Assembly (NCBI GenBank): GCA_031414695.1
Contig: JANNWG010000029.1
Location: 62,001-126,000 of the forward strand
Source of the DNA: UKL13-2 sp031414695
GTDB taxonomy: Bacteria; Pseudomonadota; Gammaproteobacteria; Burkholderiales; Usitatibacteraceae
DNA: 64,000 bases
Direction of reading: 5' to 3'
The notes under the pieces were generated by a model that saw nothing but the letters and a program-made list of their open reading frames with translations, did no database searches and was not told where the DNA came from. A program made the translations under genes and the position numbers. Shown one piece after another: positions 52,560-61,648 of this stretch; the first letter of the stretch is position 1; every line of letters starts with the position of its first letter.

Positions 52560-55360
52560 CGCTGACGCCCGAAAGGTGGAAACGCGCGCAGGTCATCATC
52601 ACCGATGCGCTCGCAGAGCCGATATCGCTACGCGATGAATATGTGGTGCGCGAGTGTGATGGTGATAATGATTTGCTAGCCGAAGTGCGCGCGATGCTCG
52701 TTAGCGCTGACAACACGGATGGTTTTTTATCCACGCCAGCCGAAATGCCAACTGCGCCCGACGTTAGTACGACCACCAGCAATGTAGAGGGCACACACAT
52801 CGGCGCATGGCAAATTGAGCGTGAAATAGGTCGTGGCGGCATGGGCTTGGTGTTTCGCGCACGTCGTGCCGATGGCGCTTACGACCAAGTCGCCGCGCTC
52901 AAAATATTACGTGGCATCGCCAGTACGCCGCGTGACGCCGTACTGATGGCACGCGAGCGACAGACCTTAGCCGCACTCAATCACGCCAATATCGCCCGAC
53001 TCATTGACGGTGGTAATACTGAGGATGGCACGCCCTACTTGGTGATGGAGTATGTCGAGGGCGTGCCGATTGATCGCTATTGCGATAGCAATCGACTTTT
53101 GCTCACCGCACGTGTCATGTTGGTTGAGACCTTATGTCATGCGGTGCAAAGCGCGCACGAGTCTCTTGTCGTGCATCGTGACTTAAAGCCCAGCAATGTG
53201 CTCGTGACAGCCTCAGGGGTTTTGAAGTTGTTGGATTTTGGTGTGGCGCGCGCGCTCGATCAAGCACAGGCATCGTCGATGACCCAAGGTGTGTTGCCAT
53301 TTACGCCACGCTACGCTAGCCCTGAGCAAATGTCGGGTGCGCCCGTGAATGTGGCGACCGATGTCTATGGTGTTGGCCTACTACTCTATGAATTATTAGC
53401 GGGCAATAGTCCGTACCACGTTATTTCGACTAACCGCACCACCTCTATGGCTGCAACGATGCGTGCGGTGCTAGAAGATGAGCCTGAAGCGGCGAGTGTC
53501 GTCGCAACGCGCTACGCAACACAAAACGCCGCACTGCTGCGCGGCGACCTTGATACGATATTGCGTAAGGCCTGTGCCAAAGAACCAGCAGCACGCTACA
53601 AAACGGTAGAAGCATTACGCCATGATCTTTTTGCTTGGCGTTGCGGCCTGCCAATCACAGCAAGGCCTTGTACGTGGCACTATCGCGCAACAAAATTTGC
53701 AAGCCGCCATAAGCTTGGCGTCACTCTGTCAGCATTGGCGGTCATAGCCATCAGCGCGAGCCTAGTGTTAGCGTTAGTACAAACCAATATTGCCCAAAAA
53801 GAACGCGCACTTGCCGAACAACGTTTCGCCGAGGTGCGTAAGTTTTCGCGCAACATGCTCTATGACTATCACGATTCGATTGAGCGCCTACCAGGCTCGC
53901 TCGTAGCGCGACAGCGTTTGGTGAATGATGGTGTGGGCTATCTGGATGCATTGGTTGCGAGCGGCAGTCAAGACCCTATTTTGTTGACCGAACTGGCGGC
54001 AGGCTATGAGCGTCTAGGACGCATTAGCAGTGCGGTCTGGTCGTCTAATTTAGGTAAGCCCATCGAGGCGGCGGCACAATATTCAAAAGCACTTGCGATT
54101 CGTGAACGGCTTTATCAGCAATCACCCAAAGACATCGTTTTTGCGAATGCGTACGCCGCGTCGTTACTCGTGGCTGGTGAGCAAGACTCATTGCTACGTA
54201 AAGCCGATGCGGCGGCTGCAACGCTTGATCGTGGTATCGCCGTATTAGAGCCATTCGTCACTAATGGCGTGGGAGTAATAGACCCTGCGGTGGGCAAAAC
54301 GATTGCACAGTTGTACCGAGTTCGTACCTCTGTTGATAGCTGTGCGGGGGTAAATACGCGCGGCAAATCGGCTGAAGCCTATGCCTTTATTCAAGCCAAG
54401 CGGCCTGTAATTGATCGTGCCTACGCGGCAAGACAAAGCGACCCAAACGCGCAGACTGAGTTCGCTGCATTTCTCGTTGAAATCGGTATGCTTGGCGCGT
54501 GCCGAGGTGAGTTTGATGCGGGCTACACAAACGTAAAAGAAGCGTTTGACCTGCTGCTTCGATTACAAGCCACACAACCGAAAGAAAATAGTTATCAGCG
54601 TGAAGTGGCAATGGCTGAAATTGAGCTAGCGACTATCGAATGGCATCGCGCTAATTATGTTGACGCAGCCAATATCGCCCTATCTTCAAGAGAAAAAATT
54701 CGTATTGTCGTCGCACAAAATCCTGATGATATTGGCGTGCAAATGAATTCCTTAGTCATCAATACAAAGGCCGCTAATTTTTTGCTACTAGCGTATCGTA
54801 ATGCCGAGGCTAACCTGCCATTGCAAGATGCTCAGACAGCTGCATCTACCATCTTAAAATTGTCGCCCGACAATCAATTTGCAAAATTTTTTCAAACTGC
54901 GCTGGCGATGCATAAAACCAAACTTGATGCCAGAATGGGCCGCACTGAAATGGCGATTGCCGAACAACGCCGCATATTGGCTAGTGCGCGTAAATCGGTG
55001 CAGCCGGGCAATTTTCGTAGCTACAACTATCCTGCAAGAGCGGCGCAAAATCTATCAGAGTCGTTTCCCATTGCGCGCCGTACCGAAGCCTGCACTGCAT
55101 TATTTGAGTCAGTTGATCGATTTTATGCAATAGCGATCAATGACCCAGAAAATTTTTCCATTGCCCTAGATTTGAGTCGTGCAGGTGGCCAACTAAACGA
55201 ATGGATGAAGGCGGGTGCATGCCTTTCACCAGAAGACTCAATTAAAGCTAAAACGTATATTGACCATTCGCGAATGACAACACAAAAATTTATCGCCCGT
55301 AAATTAGCGGTACGTGATTTAGCGCAAATAGCATCTCGTCTAGCGGCTGCAAACAAGTGA
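52556..55360 (+). CDS. Membrane Ser/Thr protein kinase with TPR-like sensor domain
   Basis: A 934-residue Hanks-type kinase. The kinase domain (about 80-365) is complete: GRGGMGLVF, Lys in AALKIL, HRDLKPSN, DFGVA and SPEQ. A basic juxtamembrane segment is followed by one transmembrane helix (LGVTLSALAVIAISASLVLALV, about residue 385-405). A large helical repeat region follows, resembling tetratricopeptide repeats (e.g. AAQYSKALAIRERLYQQSPKD), predicted outside the membrane. It starts inside the sigma-factor stop (ATGA), forming the known sigma/kinase couple in which the kinase may activate the sigma factor. The targets are unknown. Confidence 0.92.
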   Translation: MTLTPERWKRAQVIITDALAEPISLRDEYVVRECDGDNDLLAEVRAMLVSADNTDGFLSTPAEMPTAPDVSTTTSNVEGTHIGAWQIEREIGRGGMGLVFRARRADGAYDQVAALKILRGIASTPRDAVLMARERQTLAALNHANIARLIDGGNTEDGTPYLVMEYVEGVPIDRYCDSNRLLLTARVMLVETLCHAVQSAHESLVVHRDLKPSNVLVTASGVLKLLDFGVARALDQAQASSMTQGVLPFTPRYASPEQMSGAPVNVATDVYGVGLLLYELLAGNSPYHVISTNRTTSMAATMRAVLEDEPEAASVVATRYATQNAALLRGDLDTILRKACAKEPAARYKTVEALRHDLFAWRCGLPITARPCTWHYRATKFASRHKLGVTLSALAVIAISASLVLALVQTNIAQKERALAEQRFAEVRKFSRNMLYDYHDSIERLPGSLVARQRLVNDGVGYLDALVASGSQDPILLTELAAGYERLGRISSAVWSSNLGKPIEAAAQYSKALAIRERLYQQSPKDIVFANAYAASLLVAGEQDSLLRKADAAAATLDRGIAVLEPFVTNGVGVIDPAVGKTIAQLYRVRTSVDSCAGVNTRGKSAEAYAFIQAKRPVIDRAYAARQSDPNAQTEFAAFLVEIGMLGACRGEFDAGYTNVKEAFDLLLRLQATQPKENSYQREVAMAEIELATIEWHRANYVDAANIALSSREKIRIVVAQNPDDIGVQMNSLVINTKAANFLLLAYRNAEANLPLQDAQTAASTILKLSPDNQFAKFFQTALAMHKTKLDARMGRTEMAIAEQRRILASARKSVQPGNFRSYNYPARAAQNLSESFPIARRTEACTALFESVDRFYAIAINDPENFSIALDLSRAGGQLNEWMKAGACLSPEDSIKAKTYIDHSRMTTQKFIARKLAVRDLAQIASRLAAANK

Positions 55361-56952
55361 GCTCGACAATCCTACAACCAAGGCACTTCGCGATGCGTGG
55401 GCACATCATTTCTTTAACCCTACTATTGACCATAGTCGCGAGTTCGTTCGCTTCAATTGCGGCGACGCCATTCAATGTTGGCTCAAAACGCTTCACGGAA
55501 TCCTACGTGCTCGCCGAAATCATTCGCCAGCGCGCGCTAAGTGCGAACGAAACTAAGGTCACCCATTTGCAAGGGCTCGGTAACACGGCGATTGTGCTCG
55601 GCGCGTTGCAAAGCGGCGCGATTGATATTTACCCCGAATACACGGGCACGATTGCGCGCGAAATTTTGAAACTTGATAGCGTGCCCTCAATGGCCGTGCT
55701 GAATGAAAAATTAGCGCCGATTGGTTTGGCAGCCTCTGTGCCGTTAGGGTTTAACAATACCTATGCGTTGGCGATACCGCGTGCAATGGCAGCGGCCAAA
55801 AACATCAAGACCTTGTCGGATTTGGCGTCGCATCCTGATTTGCGATTAGGGTTATCGCAGGAGTTCATCGGTCGTGCCGATGGCTGGGCGGGACTTAAAC
55901 AGGCTTATAACTTGCCTTGGTCAACCGTGCGTGGGCTCGATCATGGGCTCGCCTATCAGGCGATAAAACTTGGTCAAATTGATGTGATCGATGTCTATTC
56001 GACCGACGCTAAAATCAGCGAATATGAATTAACAGTGTTACGTGACAACAAAAATTATTTCCCAAGATATGACGCGGTGCTGCTGCACAAAGCGGATTTG
56101 CCCGCGCGCTACCCCGCCACATGGAAGGCGCTCAAACAATTAGAAAATACAATTGATGAAAACGCCATGCGCGCAATGAATGCCCAGGCCGAAATAGAAA
56201 AGCTAGCCTTTGACAAAATCGCACAATCGTTTTTAGATCGTCAGCAAAGTGGCATTGCTGCAAACGCGGCTAAATCGCAATCGCAACCGCAATCTCAAGC
56301 AGGTGTGCGTTCATTTTGGTCGGTATTATTTGACGCGGACTTTGCACGCCTCGCTTGGCAGCATTTTGTTTTAGTCTTTTTGTCACTTGCGGCGAGCACG
56401 ATAATTGGCATACCACTTGGCGTGTTGGCAGCGCGTCATGCACGGCTCGGCAGCGTGATTATCGGCGTGACCAACATTTTGCAAACTGTGCCCTCCCTTG
56501 CGTTGTTAGCCATATTGATTTCACTCACGGGGCAAATCGGCCTTGCTCCCGCCTTAATTGCGCTATCCATTTACGCGCTACTACCGATTGTGCGTAATAC
56601 GCACACCGCCCTGACGCAAATTCCGCACGGTACTAAGCAAGCTGCGCGTTCACTCGGCATGACCGCGCCCATGGTGCTGCAACACGTTGAGTTGCCACTC
56701 GCGCGCGCCACTATTTTGGCAGGCATTAAAACGTCCGCCGTGATGAATGTCGGCACCGCAACGATTGCGGCATTTATCGGTGCAGGTGGGTTTGGTGAGC
56801 GCATCGTCACAGGGTTGGCATTAAATGATCACGCCACTCTGCTCGCCGGTGCGCTGCCGGTGGCGTTACTGGCTATTGCGCTGGATGGCGCATTTACGCT
56901 AATGGAGCGTCTCATCACGCCTAAGGCATTACGGACTACGCCACGCCACTGA
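55357..56952 (+). CDS. Fused substrate-binding protein / permease of glycine betaine (OpuC/OsmF) type
   Basis: A 531-residue ABC transporter protein for betaine, carnitine, choline or a related compound. It has a signal peptide (HIISLTLLLTIVASSFASIAA) followed by an OpuAC-like binding domain (about 35-300: FNVGSKRFTESYVLAEII, GLGNTAIVLGALQSGAIDIYPEYTGT). A membrane permease then follows (about 320-525), with the EAA-like loop GTKQAARSLGMTAPMVLQHVELPLA. The order binding domain then permease is unusual in having both on one chain. No ATPase gene is in this window. GTG 55357 overlaps the kinase stop; ATG 55393 is an alternative. Confidence 0.88.
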   Translation: MSSTILQPRHFAMRGHIISLTLLLTIVASSFASIAATPFNVGSKRFTESYVLAEIIRQRALSANETKVTHLQGLGNTAIVLGALQSGAIDIYPEYTGTIAREILKLDSVPSMAVLNEKLAPIGLAASVPLGFNNTYALAIPRAMAAAKNIKTLSDLASHPDLRLGLSQEFIGRADGWAGLKQAYNLPWSTVRGLDHGLAYQAIKLGQIDVIDVYSTDAKISEYELTVLRDNKNYFPRYDAVLLHKADLPARYPATWKALKQLENTIDENAMRAMNAQAEIEKLAFDKIAQSFLDRQQSGIAANAAKSQSQPQSQAGVRSFWSVLFDADFARLAWQHFVLVFLSLAASTIIGIPLGVLAARHARLGSVIIGVTNILQTVPSLALLAILISLTGQIGLAPALIALSIYALLPIVRNTHTALTQIPHGTKQAARSLGMTAPMVLQHVELPLARATILAGIKTSAVMNVGTATIAAFIGAGGFGERIVTGLALNDHATLLAGALPVALLAIALDGAFTLMERLITPKALRTTPRH

Positions 56953-56970
56953 CATTAAAATAAATTTTTA

Positions 56971-57039
56971 CAAACATCAGTAGCCACAGCTATTTACAGG
57001 CATTTTTGCTTCAAATTGCCCGCCAATAAACGAGTTTGC
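56971..57039. repeat. 70-bp palindromic repeat, copy H
   Basis: Left half CAAACATCAGTAGCCACAGC is diverged. Interior GGCATTTTTGCTTCAAATTG and right arm CCCGCCAATAAACGAGTTTG (57018-57037) fit the family. It lies between the transporter gene and xseB. Confidence 0.7.
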
Positions 57040-57131
57040 TATTTATCACGATTGCAACAGACAGCGTTGTGGGCACACCTTTCCGGTAAAATGACGTTTT
57101 TATTGCGGCACACTTTGTTTCGCTTGTACAC

Positions 57132-57374
57132 ATGCCTAAATTAGACGAAAAAGCACCGAAGAATTTCGAGTCCGCAATGGCGGAGTTAGACCAATTGGTG
57201 GAAAACATGGAAGCGGGTCAATTGCCGCTTGAAGAATCCATAGCAGCCTATCAACGTGGTGCAGTGTTGCTTAAATTTTGCGAGGCAAAATTGGCCGATG
57301 CGGAAGCGCGCATTCAAGTGCTCGCCCCGGCCACAAGTAGTGATGCGGCAACGCTGCAAGACTTCACCGAGTAA
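57132..57374 (+). CDS. xseB: Exodeoxyribonuclease VII small subunit
   Basis: An 80-residue subunit of ExoVII, which degrades single-stranded DNA together with XseA (encoded elsewhere). The family core NFESAMAELDQLVENMEAGQLPLEESIAAYQRGAVLLKFCEAKLADAEARI is present. It is the first gene of the classic xseB-ispA-dxs operon, 9 nt before ispA. Confidence 0.95.
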   Translation: MPKLDEKAPKNFESAMAELDQLVENMEAGQLPLEESIAAYQRGAVLLKFCEAKLADAEARIQVLAPATSSDAATLQDFTE

Positions 57375-57383
57375 TCCAACCAG

Positions 57384-58274
57384 ATGAGCGAATTCCACGA
57401 TTGGGCACGCGCCACTGCTTCACAAATGGAATTGACTTTGGGTCAACTATTGCCTGCCGCAACTATGACGCCCACGCGTCTGCATGACGCGATGCGCTAT
57501 GCCACACTCGGCGGCGGCAAGCGGGTGAGGCCAATGCTGGCATTTGCAGCGGGCGAGGTGGCCGAGGCCGATCCTGAGCGTGTCAAGATTGTGGCGGCAG
57601 CAGTAGAAATGATTCATGCTTACTCACTGATTCATGACGATTTGCCCTGCATGGATGATGATGTATTGCGTCGCGGGCGACCCACATGCCATGTTGAGTT
57701 TGATGAGGCTACGGCGCTGTTAGCCGGTGATGCGTTGCAAGCGTTGGCGTTTGAAATCGTCAGCGCGTACAAGCTTACTGACAATGCTGCCACCCAATTA
57801 GAAGTCTTAAAATTATTTAGCGGCGCGTGCGGCTCGCGCGGCATGGCAGGCGGGCAGGCGATTGATTTGGCAAGTGTCGATAAAGACATCTCGCTGCCTG
57901 AATTGGAATACATGCACATGCTAAAAACAGGTGCATTGATTCGCGCCGCCGTTTCGATGGGTGCGTACTGTGGACGCGACATGACTGAGGCTGAGCTACA
58001 AAAAATCGACCATTACGGCAAATGCATTGGGCTTGCCTTTCAGGTAGTGGACGACATTTTGGATTGCGAGTCTAATACTGAGAAATTAGGCAAGACGGCT
58101 GGCAAAGATAAAGACGCCAACAAGCCGACCTACGTAAGCTTGATGGGGTTGCAACCCGCTAAACAATTTGCTGAAGAATTATTTAATGACGCCATCGAAA
58201 GCGTTAGCGTGTTTGGGCATCGTGCCCAACGATTGCGTGACTGTGCCGAATTTATCGTCCGTCGCGATCATTAG
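57384..58274 (+). CDS. ispA: Farnesyl diphosphate synthase
   Basis: Trans-isoprenyl diphosphate synthase of 296 residues that condenses IPP with DMAPP/GPP to FPP for quinones and undecaprenyl phosphate. The first Asp-rich motif is HDDLPCMDDD (about residues 83-92) and the second is VVDDILDCE. GGKRVRPML binds IPP. It is transcribed between xseB and dxs. Confidence 0.95.
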   Translation: MSEFHDWARATASQMELTLGQLLPAATMTPTRLHDAMRYATLGGGKRVRPMLAFAAGEVAEADPERVKIVAAAVEMIHAYSLIHDDLPCMDDDVLRRGRPTCHVEFDEATALLAGDALQALAFEIVSAYKLTDNAATQLEVLKLFSGACGSRGMAGGQAIDLASVDKDISLPELEYMHMLKTGALIRAAVSMGAYCGRDMTEAELQKIDHYGKCIGLAFQVVDDILDCESNTEKLGKTAGKDKDANKPTYVSLMGLQPAKQFAEELFNDAIESVSVFGHRAQRLRDCAEFIVRRDH

Positions 58275-58285
58275 AAAGACCAATA

Positions 58286-60235
58286 ATGACAACTACCGCC
58301 GCACACCATTATCCGCTGTTAGATAAAGTTAACGACCCCACCGATCTGCGCAAAATAGAGCGGCGCGATTTGTCACAACTGTCTGATGAGTTGCGCAATT
58401 TTATTGTTGAATCCGTTTCCGCCACTGGCGGGCATTTATCATCAAATCTTGGCACGGTTGAGCTCACCATCGCGCTGCACTATGTATTTAATACGCCGCA
58501 TGACCGTATTGTTTGGGATGTCGGTCACCAAACATATGGCCATAAAATATTAACGGGGCGCCGTGCCGATATGCCTAAGCTCAGACAAAAAGGCGGCATT
58601 GCGGGTTTCCCACGGCGTGAAGAATCCGTCTACGACACCTTTGGCACAGCACATTCGTCCACATCCATTTCTGCTGCGCTCGGCATGGCGGTGGCGGCGC
58701 GTATTAGCAAGGTGAAACGTCATGCGATTGCCGTTATCGGCGACGGCGCGATTACCGCAGGCATGGCCTTTGAGGCAATGAATAATGTCGGGCGCGAAAA
58801 TGTTATCGTGGTTTTGAATGACAACGATATGTCGATATCCGAATCCATCGGTGCGCTGAATAATTATTTCGCCAAGCTCATGTCTGGGCAGTTTTATGCC
58901 GCCACTAAAAAGACCGCTGAAAAAGCGCTGCAATACACGCCAACATTCAAAGAAATCGCCAAAAAACTCGAAGAACATGCAAAAGGTTTGGTCACACCTT
59001 CTACCATGTTTGAAGAATTCGGCTTTAACTACACAGGCCCAATTGATGGTCACAATGTTGATGTCTTGATTGATACCTTAAGCAATATCAGTAAGCTTAA
59101 TGGTCCACAATTTTTGCACGTGGTAACGAAAAAAGGCCAAGGCTATAAGCTCGCCGAAGATGACCCCATCAACTATCACGGCCCTTCAAAATTTGATCCA
59201 AAAATTGGCTTGGTTAAAGCGACACCCGCCCCGAATACCAAACCAAAGCCCACCTACACACAAATTTTTGGTGATTGGTTATGCGACATGGCACGTGCAG
59301 ATAAGCGCACAGTCGGCATTACGCCTGCGATGCGCGAAGGCTCAGGCTTGGTGCGTTTTTCGCAAGAATTTCCTGACCGCTATTTTGATACCGCCATTGC
59401 CGAACAGCATGCGGTGACATTTGCGGCAGGTCTTGCAGCAGACGGCCTGCGACCGGTACTAGCAATTTACTCAACATTTTTACAGCGCGGCTATGACCAG
59501 CTCATTCATGATGTCGCGCTACAAAATTTACCTGTGGTGTTCGCGCTAGATCGCGGCGGCTTAGTTGGTGCGGATGGCCCTACACATCACGGTGCGTTTG
59601 ATTTATCTTTTTTACGCTGCATCCCCAATATGGTGGTAATGACACCAGCAGACGAAAACGAATGCCGCCAAATGCTCACCACCGGCATGAAGCTTGATCA
59701 GCCATCGGCGATTCGCTATCCACGCGGTACAGGCACAGGTGTGACGATAGAGACGGAATTGACTACGCTGCCTGTCGGTAAGGGCGTGGTGGTGCGTGAA
59801 GCCAAAGGTTACGCAGTGCATGTCACAGGCGCACAAAAGTACCGTGTTGCCGTATTGGCGTTTGGCTCAATGGTTAAGCCCGCGCTAGACGCTGCTGAGG
59901 AATTAAATGCGACCGTTGCCAACATGCGCTTTGTCAAACCAATTGATGAAGAATTGATTTTCAAATTAGCCACGACGCATGATGTCATCGTCACATTGGA
60001 AGAAAACGTCGTCATGGGCGGCGCGGGTAGCGCTGTGGCGGAGTCGCTTGCGTCACAGCATCTGACAATTCCAATATTGCAGCTAGGTTTGCCCGATCAC
60101 TTTGTCGAACACGGCGACCCGGCATTGCTACTCGCCGATTGCGGCTTAAATCGTGACGGTATTTTGCAATCTATTCAACAATGGCTCACCACTCACGACG
60201 CGACATTTGCAGCGAGTCAAAAAGCCGCGAGTTAA
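58286..60235 (+). CDS. dxs: 1-deoxy-D-xylulose-5-phosphate synthase
   Basis: Thiamine-diphosphate transketolase-like enzyme that makes DXP from pyruvate and glyceraldehyde-3-phosphate, the first step of the MEP isoprenoid pathway (649 residues). The ThDP motif is GDGAITAGMAFEAMNN. The N-terminal WDVGHQTYGHKILTGR and the pyrimidine-domain FDTAIAEQHAVTFAAGLA and KPIDEEL blocks are present. It is 11 nt after ispA, so it supplies the same pathway. Confidence 0.97.
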   Translation: MTTTAAHHYPLLDKVNDPTDLRKIERRDLSQLSDELRNFIVESVSATGGHLSSNLGTVELTIALHYVFNTPHDRIVWDVGHQTYGHKILTGRRADMPKLRQKGGIAGFPRREESVYDTFGTAHSSTSISAALGMAVAARISKVKRHAIAVIGDGAITAGMAFEAMNNVGRENVIVVLNDNDMSISESIGALNNYFAKLMSGQFYAATKKTAEKALQYTPTFKEIAKKLEEHAKGLVTPSTMFEEFGFNYTGPIDGHNVDVLIDTLSNISKLNGPQFLHVVTKKGQGYKLAEDDPINYHGPSKFDPKIGLVKATPAPNTKPKPTYTQIFGDWLCDMARADKRTVGITPAMREGSGLVRFSQEFPDRYFDTAIAEQHAVTFAAGLAADGLRPVLAIYSTFLQRGYDQLIHDVALQNLPVVFALDRGGLVGADGPTHHGAFDLSFLRCIPNMVVMTPADENECRQMLTTGMKLDQPSAIRYPRGTGTGVTIETELTTLPVGKGVVVREAKGYAVHVTGAQKYRVAVLAFGSMVKPALDAAEELNATVANMRFVKPIDEELIFKLATTHDVIVTLEENVVMGGAGSAVAESLASQHLTIPILQLGLPDHFVEHGDPALLLADCGLNRDGILQSIQQWLTTHDATFAASQKAAS

Positions 60236-60254
60236 TTTTTATTAAGGATCTATC

Positions 60255-60653
60255 ATGCGTAAATTGTCATCTTGTTTTGTTGGTCTTGTGATGTGTGTCG
60301 TTGCGCCACTTTCTCTAGCGCAAGAAACTAAACCTGCAGCAGCAGCAACACAACCAGCTGTCGCTGCTGCTGCGGCAACAGTTGCCGTCGCGCCTACTGA
60401 AGCGACAGCACCCGCCGTCAAAGCACCACATCATCCAGCAGTGCCAAAGCACACCTGCAAGCAGCCTGAAGCCCCCGGCAAATTGGGCAGCGACAATCAA
60501 CAGAAAAATTTTGTCAAAGAGATGGACGGCTATCGAGACTGCCTTATTTCCTATCGCACCGAAATGAACAAACTCGCCAAAGCACACGTGGATGCGGCGA
60601 ATGCAGCGGTAGAAGAATTTAACGACTATGCGGCGTCATTACGTAAGAAGTAA
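60255..60653 (+). CDS. Small exported protein with Ala-rich linker
   Basis: A 132-residue protein. It has a signal peptide (LSSCFVGLVMCVVAPLSLA), then an Ala/Pro/Val/Thr-rich low-complexity segment (residues 25-60) and a compact helical C terminus. That C terminus has two Cys (HTCKQPE and RDCLISY) 33 residues apart that could pair. The C-terminal helix is YRDCLISYRTEMNKLAKAHVDAANAAVEEFNDYAASL. Function unknown. It follows dxs by 19 nt with its own SD-like AAGGA. Confidence 0.7.
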   Translation: MRKLSSCFVGLVMCVVAPLSLAQETKPAAAATQPAVAAAAATVAVAPTEATAPAVKAPHHPAVPKHTCKQPEAPGKLGSDNQQKNFVKEMDGYRDCLISYRTEMNKLAKAHVDAANAAVEEFNDYAASLRKK

Positions 60654-60947
60654 TTATTTTTTTTTAGCAAAACTCAAGTTTTGAGTGAACGACACGGATA
60701 AATTGAGTAGCTTTAATCGACTTAGATTGGTCATTTTTTTGATGCGTTGTCACAAACGGAAGACGTATTTTGCCGTTTGTCTGCCGATTATTGACCCCCC
60801 CTCCCACTTAGCTAAATTTACTTCATAGGGCAAATGCTTGAATCATTCACTGGAAATTTTCCGTATGAATGTGAAGTTTGAAGACCTGAAACTTGGCGCA
60901 CTTGATTCTCAACGTAAGTATTTAATTAACTTAATTTGGAGATTATC
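60654..60947. other. Gene-free spacer with small inverted repeats
   Basis: A 294-nt AT-rich spacer with no plausible ORF. ACTCAA (60672) / TTGAGT (60681) and ACAAACGG (60752-60759) / CCGTTTGT (60773-60780) are small dyads. A run of seven C residues lies at about 60796-60802. No clear terminator for dxs-orf132 and no confident promoter are visible. Confidence 0.5.
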
Positions 60948-61529
60948 ATGCGTAAATATTTTTCATCTGTATTAGCAGCAGCACTTAGCGTGGTGGCGCT
61001 TAATGTTTCGTCACAAACGTTAGTACGATCAGCGGATAATGAGCTACAGGTAACATCCCCCATCGCCTTGGCGTATCAACATGCGCCAATCAAGTCAGCG
61101 GCAGATCTTACGACGCACGTTTCAAATATGCCGGCAGAGGACTCTCCACTAGCGCTCCTTTCCGAGCAACAGCGTTCTAGATTTCTTGCGTCCATTACGT
61201 TTAACCAAAAGGGCATATCAGGTTACTCGTATAACGAAATAAGACACCTTACCGCTTCACAAGCGCATGAAATTCTTGCTTTGTTTGGCGCGCAAAGAAC
61301 CACTAGCTTGATCGCAGATTTGCAAGTAACGTCAACGCTTGATTTCTCAATTATGGATGGGGCATTCTTTGTAACTGGCAAGAAATTTGGCACCGCTATG
61401 AAACAGAAAAAATCTTGGTTAAAGCTTGATGATGATCCTGAAGGTGGCACAGACTACGAAGGATATTCTTGTGAGTCACGCGCAAATTGCAAGAGAACTC
61501 CAGGTTACATCTGTATGGGTAGTTGTTAG
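60948..61529 (+). CDS. Exported protein with Cys-rich C-terminal tail
   Basis: A 193-residue protein with a signal peptide (KYFSSVLAAALSVVALNVSSQ). The middle is mainly helical and has no Cys. The last 22 residues hold four Cys in the pattern C-x5-C-x7-C-x3-C (SCESRANCKRTPGYICMGSC), like a small disulfide-bonded knot or a processed peptide. An acidic DDDPEGGTDYE spacer precedes it. I do not recognise the family. ATG 60948 has GGAG 6 nt upstream. The next gene encodes a thioredoxin-like lipoprotein, so a thiol-linked pair is plausible. Confidence 0.7.
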   Translation: MRKYFSSVLAAALSVVALNVSSQTLVRSADNELQVTSPIALAYQHAPIKSAADLTTHVSNMPAEDSPLALLSEQQRSRFLASITFNQKGISGYSYNEIRHLTASQAHEILALFGAQRTTSLIADLQVTSTLDFSIMDGAFFVTGKKFGTAMKQKKSWLKLDDDPEGGTDYEGYSCESRANCKRTPGYICMGSC

Positions 61530-61603
61530 CATGTGCTTTACATTGTGCAAAAATACAGTTGATGAGCAATAGTAGCAGCTCAATTTTCTGTTCTTTTAAG
61601 GCT

Positions 61604-61638
61604 TGGCTCACCTACTTTTTAGCATTGTAGGTGAGCCA
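61604..61638 (+). other. 12-bp perfect hairpin before the thioredoxin-like lipoprotein gene
   Basis: TGGCTCACCTAC (61604-61615) / GTAGGTGAGCCA (61627-61638) with an 11-nt loop. The 3' arm contains the only SD-like motif (AGGTGAG, 61629-61635) upstream of the ATG at 61649. There is no T-tract, so a terminator is unlikely. It may control translation or mRNA stability. Confidence 0.6.
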
Positions 61639-61648
61639 TAATTTATAT

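Noticed and set aside
2278..57039. CRISPR array
   Set aside because: Repeats are dispersed, palindromic and singly placed; no regularly spaced direct repeats or cas genes are present.
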